DNA from: Xylanibacter muris
Lineage (GTDB): Bacteria > Bacteroidota > Bacteroidia > Bacteroidales > Bacteroidaceae
DNA length: 54,958 nucleotides
Direction: 5' to 3'
NCBI RefSeq assembly: GCF_013166605.1
Contig: NZ_JABKKF010000016.1
Location: 1 to 54,958 of the forward strand
The first letter of the stretch is position 1; every line of letters starts with the position of its first letter. Shown here piece by piece: positions 53,233 to 54,958 of the stretch. Made by a program: the position numbers and the translations under genes. The notes under the pieces are model-generated. The model was not told the origin of the DNA. It did no database searches and saw nothing but the letters and a program-made list of their open reading frames with translations.

Positions 53233-54732
53233 ATGGAAAAAAGATATTTATTAGGATTTGATATAGGAAGCAGTTCTGTTAAGGCATCATTAGTAGATGC
53301 AGATAGCGGAAAGTGTGTTGCGTCGGCATTCTATCCGGAAACGGAGGCTCCGATAACCGCAGTCAAGGCAGGATGGGCCGAACAGGATCCGCAAATGTGG
53401 TGGGACAATGCCAAATTGAGTTTGAAAAAGATAATGCAAATGTCTGCAGCAAAAGCTGACGAAATAAAAGCCATAGGTATTTCTTATCAGATGCATGGAC
53501 TTGTGTGTGTGGATAAGAACCATAACGTTTTGCGGCCGGCCATTATCTGGTGTGATTCACGTGCGGTTCCATACGGTGACAAAGCCTTTAACGCACTTGG
53601 TGCGGAAACATGCCTTACACATATTCTTAATTCTCCGGGAAACTTCACCGCTGCAAAACTTGCATGGGTGAAAGAAAACGAACCGTCTGTATATGATAAT
53701 ATATATAAGGTGATGCTCCCAGGAGATTATATTGCGATGAGGTTGAGCGGTGTGGCAAACACTACCATAAGCGGACTCAGTGAAGGTATGTTCTGGGATT
53801 TTAAAGAATGTAAACCGGCACAATTCCTTCTTGATTATTATGGAATAGACAATAGTCTGCTTTGTGACACGGTTCCTACATTCAGCATACACAGCAAGGT
53901 ATCGAGACTTGCTGCAGCAGAAACAGGTCTTGCAGAAGGAACACCTATAACATACCGTGCCGGTGACCAGCCAAATAACGCATTGAGCCTTAACGTGTTC
54001 AATCCTGGTGAGATAGCATCTACGGCAGGCACGTCAGGTGTCGTATATGGTGTGCTTGGAGACGTGAATTACGACCCGAAGAGTAGGGTTAACACATTTG
54101 CTCATGTAAACCATACAGACACCCAGACACGTCTTGGAGTGCTTTTGTGCATCAATGGCACCGGAATACTTAACGCCTGGATACGCAGGAATATTGCTCC
54201 TTCCGGTATAGGATATGCAGAAATGAATCAATTGGCAGAAAAGATTTCTATCGGTTCTGAAGGTGTATCCGTCATTCCGTTTGGAAACGGTGCCGAGCGT
54301 GTTCTTGAAAACAAAGAGACAGGATGCGCGATACGCGGAATTAATTTCAACAAACACGGTCGTGAGCATATAATCCGTGCTGCACAGGAAGGTATCGTAT
54401 TCAGTTTCTGCTATGGCATGGAAGTAATGCAACAGATGGGCATGAACATTAAAAAGATACATGCAGGCAAGGCAAACATGTTCCTGAGCGATATTTTCAG
54501 GAATACACTTGCCGGAGTAAGCGGTGCAACCATCGAACTGTACGATACAGACGGAAGCGTAGGAGCCGCAAAAGGCGCAGGCATCGGAGCCGGTATCTAT
54601 AAAGATAACAACGAGGCTTTCGCGACATTGGAAAAATTGTCTGTCATCGAGCCGGACGAATCCCGTCGTGCTGAATATTTGCGTGCTTATGCGGAATGGA
54701 AAGAGCATCTTGAAATGCTTATATGTAAGTAA
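53233..54732 (+). CDS. xylB: Xylulokinase
   Basis: The product is 499 residues of the FGGY kinase family. The N-terminal phosphate loop is LGFDIGSSSVKASLVD, the substrate segment YQMHGLVCVD includes the MHG typical of xylulokinase, WCDSRAVPYG follows, and GDQPNNALSLNV and the C-terminal FLSDIFRNTLAG close the nucleotide site. It phosphorylates D-xylulose. The xylose isomerase gene starts 88 nt downstream on the same strand. Confidence 0.93.
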   Translation: MEKRYLLGFDIGSSSVKASLVDADSGKCVASAFYPETEAPITAVKAGWAEQDPQMWWDNAKLSLKKIMQMSAAKADEIKAIGISYQMHGLVCVDKNHNVLRPAIIWCDSRAVPYGDKAFNALGAETCLTHILNSPGNFTAAKLAWVKENEPSVYDNIYKVMLPGDYIAMRLSGVANTTISGLSEGMFWDFKECKPAQFLLDYYGIDNSLLCDTVPTFSIHSKVSRLAAAETGLAEGTPITYRAGDQPNNALSLNVFNPGEIASTAGTSGVVYGVLGDVNYDPKSRVNTFAHVNHTDTQTRLGVLLCINGTGILNAWIRRNIAPSGIGYAEMNQLAEKISIGSEGVSVIPFGNGAERVLENKETGCAIRGINFNKHGREHIIRAAQEGIVFSFCYGMEVMQQMGMNIKKIHAGKANMFLSDIFRNTLAGVSGATIELYDTDGSVGAAKGAGIGAGIYKDNNEAFATLEKLSVIEPDESRRAEYLRAYAEWKEHLEMLICK

Positions 54733-54820
54733 AATTACTTGAAACATTCATTTATAGCATTAAATAATATAGAGGTGAGAACCTAATTTATTACTAATTA
54801 TATAAAACTGAAAAAGAATT

Positions 54821-54958
54821 ATGGCAAAAGAGTATTTTCCCCAGATAGGAAAGATTCCCTTCGAAGGACCCGAGAGTAAGAACGTTCTTTCATTCCACTA
54901 CTATGATCCCGATCGTGTTGTAATGGGCAAGAAGATGAAGGACTGGCTTCGTTTCTCG
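54821..54958 (+). CDS. xylA: Xylose isomerase, 5' part cut by the window end
   Basis: The first 46 codons read [20 protein letters not shown], then [20 protein letters not shown], the conserved start of xylose isomerase (family ..FEGP.S..PL.F..Y.). It interconverts D-xylose and D-xylulose. The order xylB-xylA under one promoter indicates a xylose catabolic operon. Confidence 0.9.
   Translation, partial: MAKEYFPQIGKIPFEGPESKNVLSFHYYDPDRVVMGKKMKDWLRFS

Noticed and set aside
1..54958. tRNA or rRNA genes
   Set aside because: I looked for cloverleaf T-arm patterns and rRNA-like stretches and saw none that hold up; a GGTTCGAT at about 15198 (minus) is part of a different hairpin.

Overview
The window reads as chromosomal DNA of a Bacteroidales bacterium (Bacteroides, Phocaeicola or Prevotella-like). 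The evidence is the promoter type seen repeatedly (TTTG, then 19-21 nt, then TAnnTTTG), the lack of Shine-Dalgarno sequences, and typical Bacteroidales gene types: a fused NfnA/GltA-type oxidoreductase, dipeptidyl peptidase III, M64 peptidase, CBM20-GH77 MalQ, SDR-type mannonate oxidoreductase with UxuA, and xylB-xylA. The genus cannot be settled from the sequence alone.

Region 1 (1-9.5 kb) is AT-rich, accessory and decaying. It holds a 5' fragment of a UDP-glucuronate decarboxylase gene, then a three-part peptide export locus: an outer-membrane TonB-receptor-like barrel with a +1 frameshift in a T7 run, a C39-peptidase ABC exporter with one nonsense codon and one frameshift, and an intact short HlyD-like adaptor. 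Three intact glycosyltransferase-like genes follow, then a UDP-galactopyranose mutase remnant, an IS5-like remnant, and the 3' end of a second copy of one of the glycosyltransferases.

Region 2 (9.5-16 kb) is core: mltG, a malQ whose GH77 active-site motifs are altered, a phosphoglycolate phosphatase-type HAD gene, ribE behind a structured leader or small RNA, and a SIMPL-domain protein. Region 3 (16.3-21 kb) is a remnant island abutting the 3' end of mnmE. It contains a solitary Mrr-type endonuclease, a phosphoesterase, a VbhA-type antitoxin with a nonsense codon, an EVE/PUA-like protein, an IS982 remnant and a multiply broken excisionase/HTH gene with 10-bp-spaced repeats upstream.

Region 4 (21-31 kb, minus strand) is housekeeping: mnmE, nucleoside phosphorylase, a propeller protein, a TtcA-like thiolase, DUF486, the NfnA/GltA fusion, serS and rplU-rpmA. 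Upstream of rplU is a well-delimited small RNA gene of about 90 nt with its own promoter and terminator. Region 5 (31-45 kb, plus strand) has a 99-bp array of nested palindromes, a small AraC-type regulator overlapping a DPP III gene, a HEAT-repeat alkylation-repair-like gene, purA, hisS, a CE12-like esterase with a stub of a pectin methylesterase, rubrerythrin, a beta-helix lipoprotein, a small secreted protein with an L,D-transpeptidase, and a sigma factor / anti-sigma-like / Spy-like operon.

Region 6 (45-55 kb) has nth, the uxuA and SDR pair (hexuronate breakdown), proS, an OmpA-family lipoprotein, mtgA, an M64 peptidase, folK, and xylB followed by the start of xylA at the window edge. Cell-wall functions recur (mltG, L,D-transpeptidase, mtgA, OmpA), as do sugar-acid and pentose catabolism (uxuA, SDR, xylBA, pectin-type esterase).
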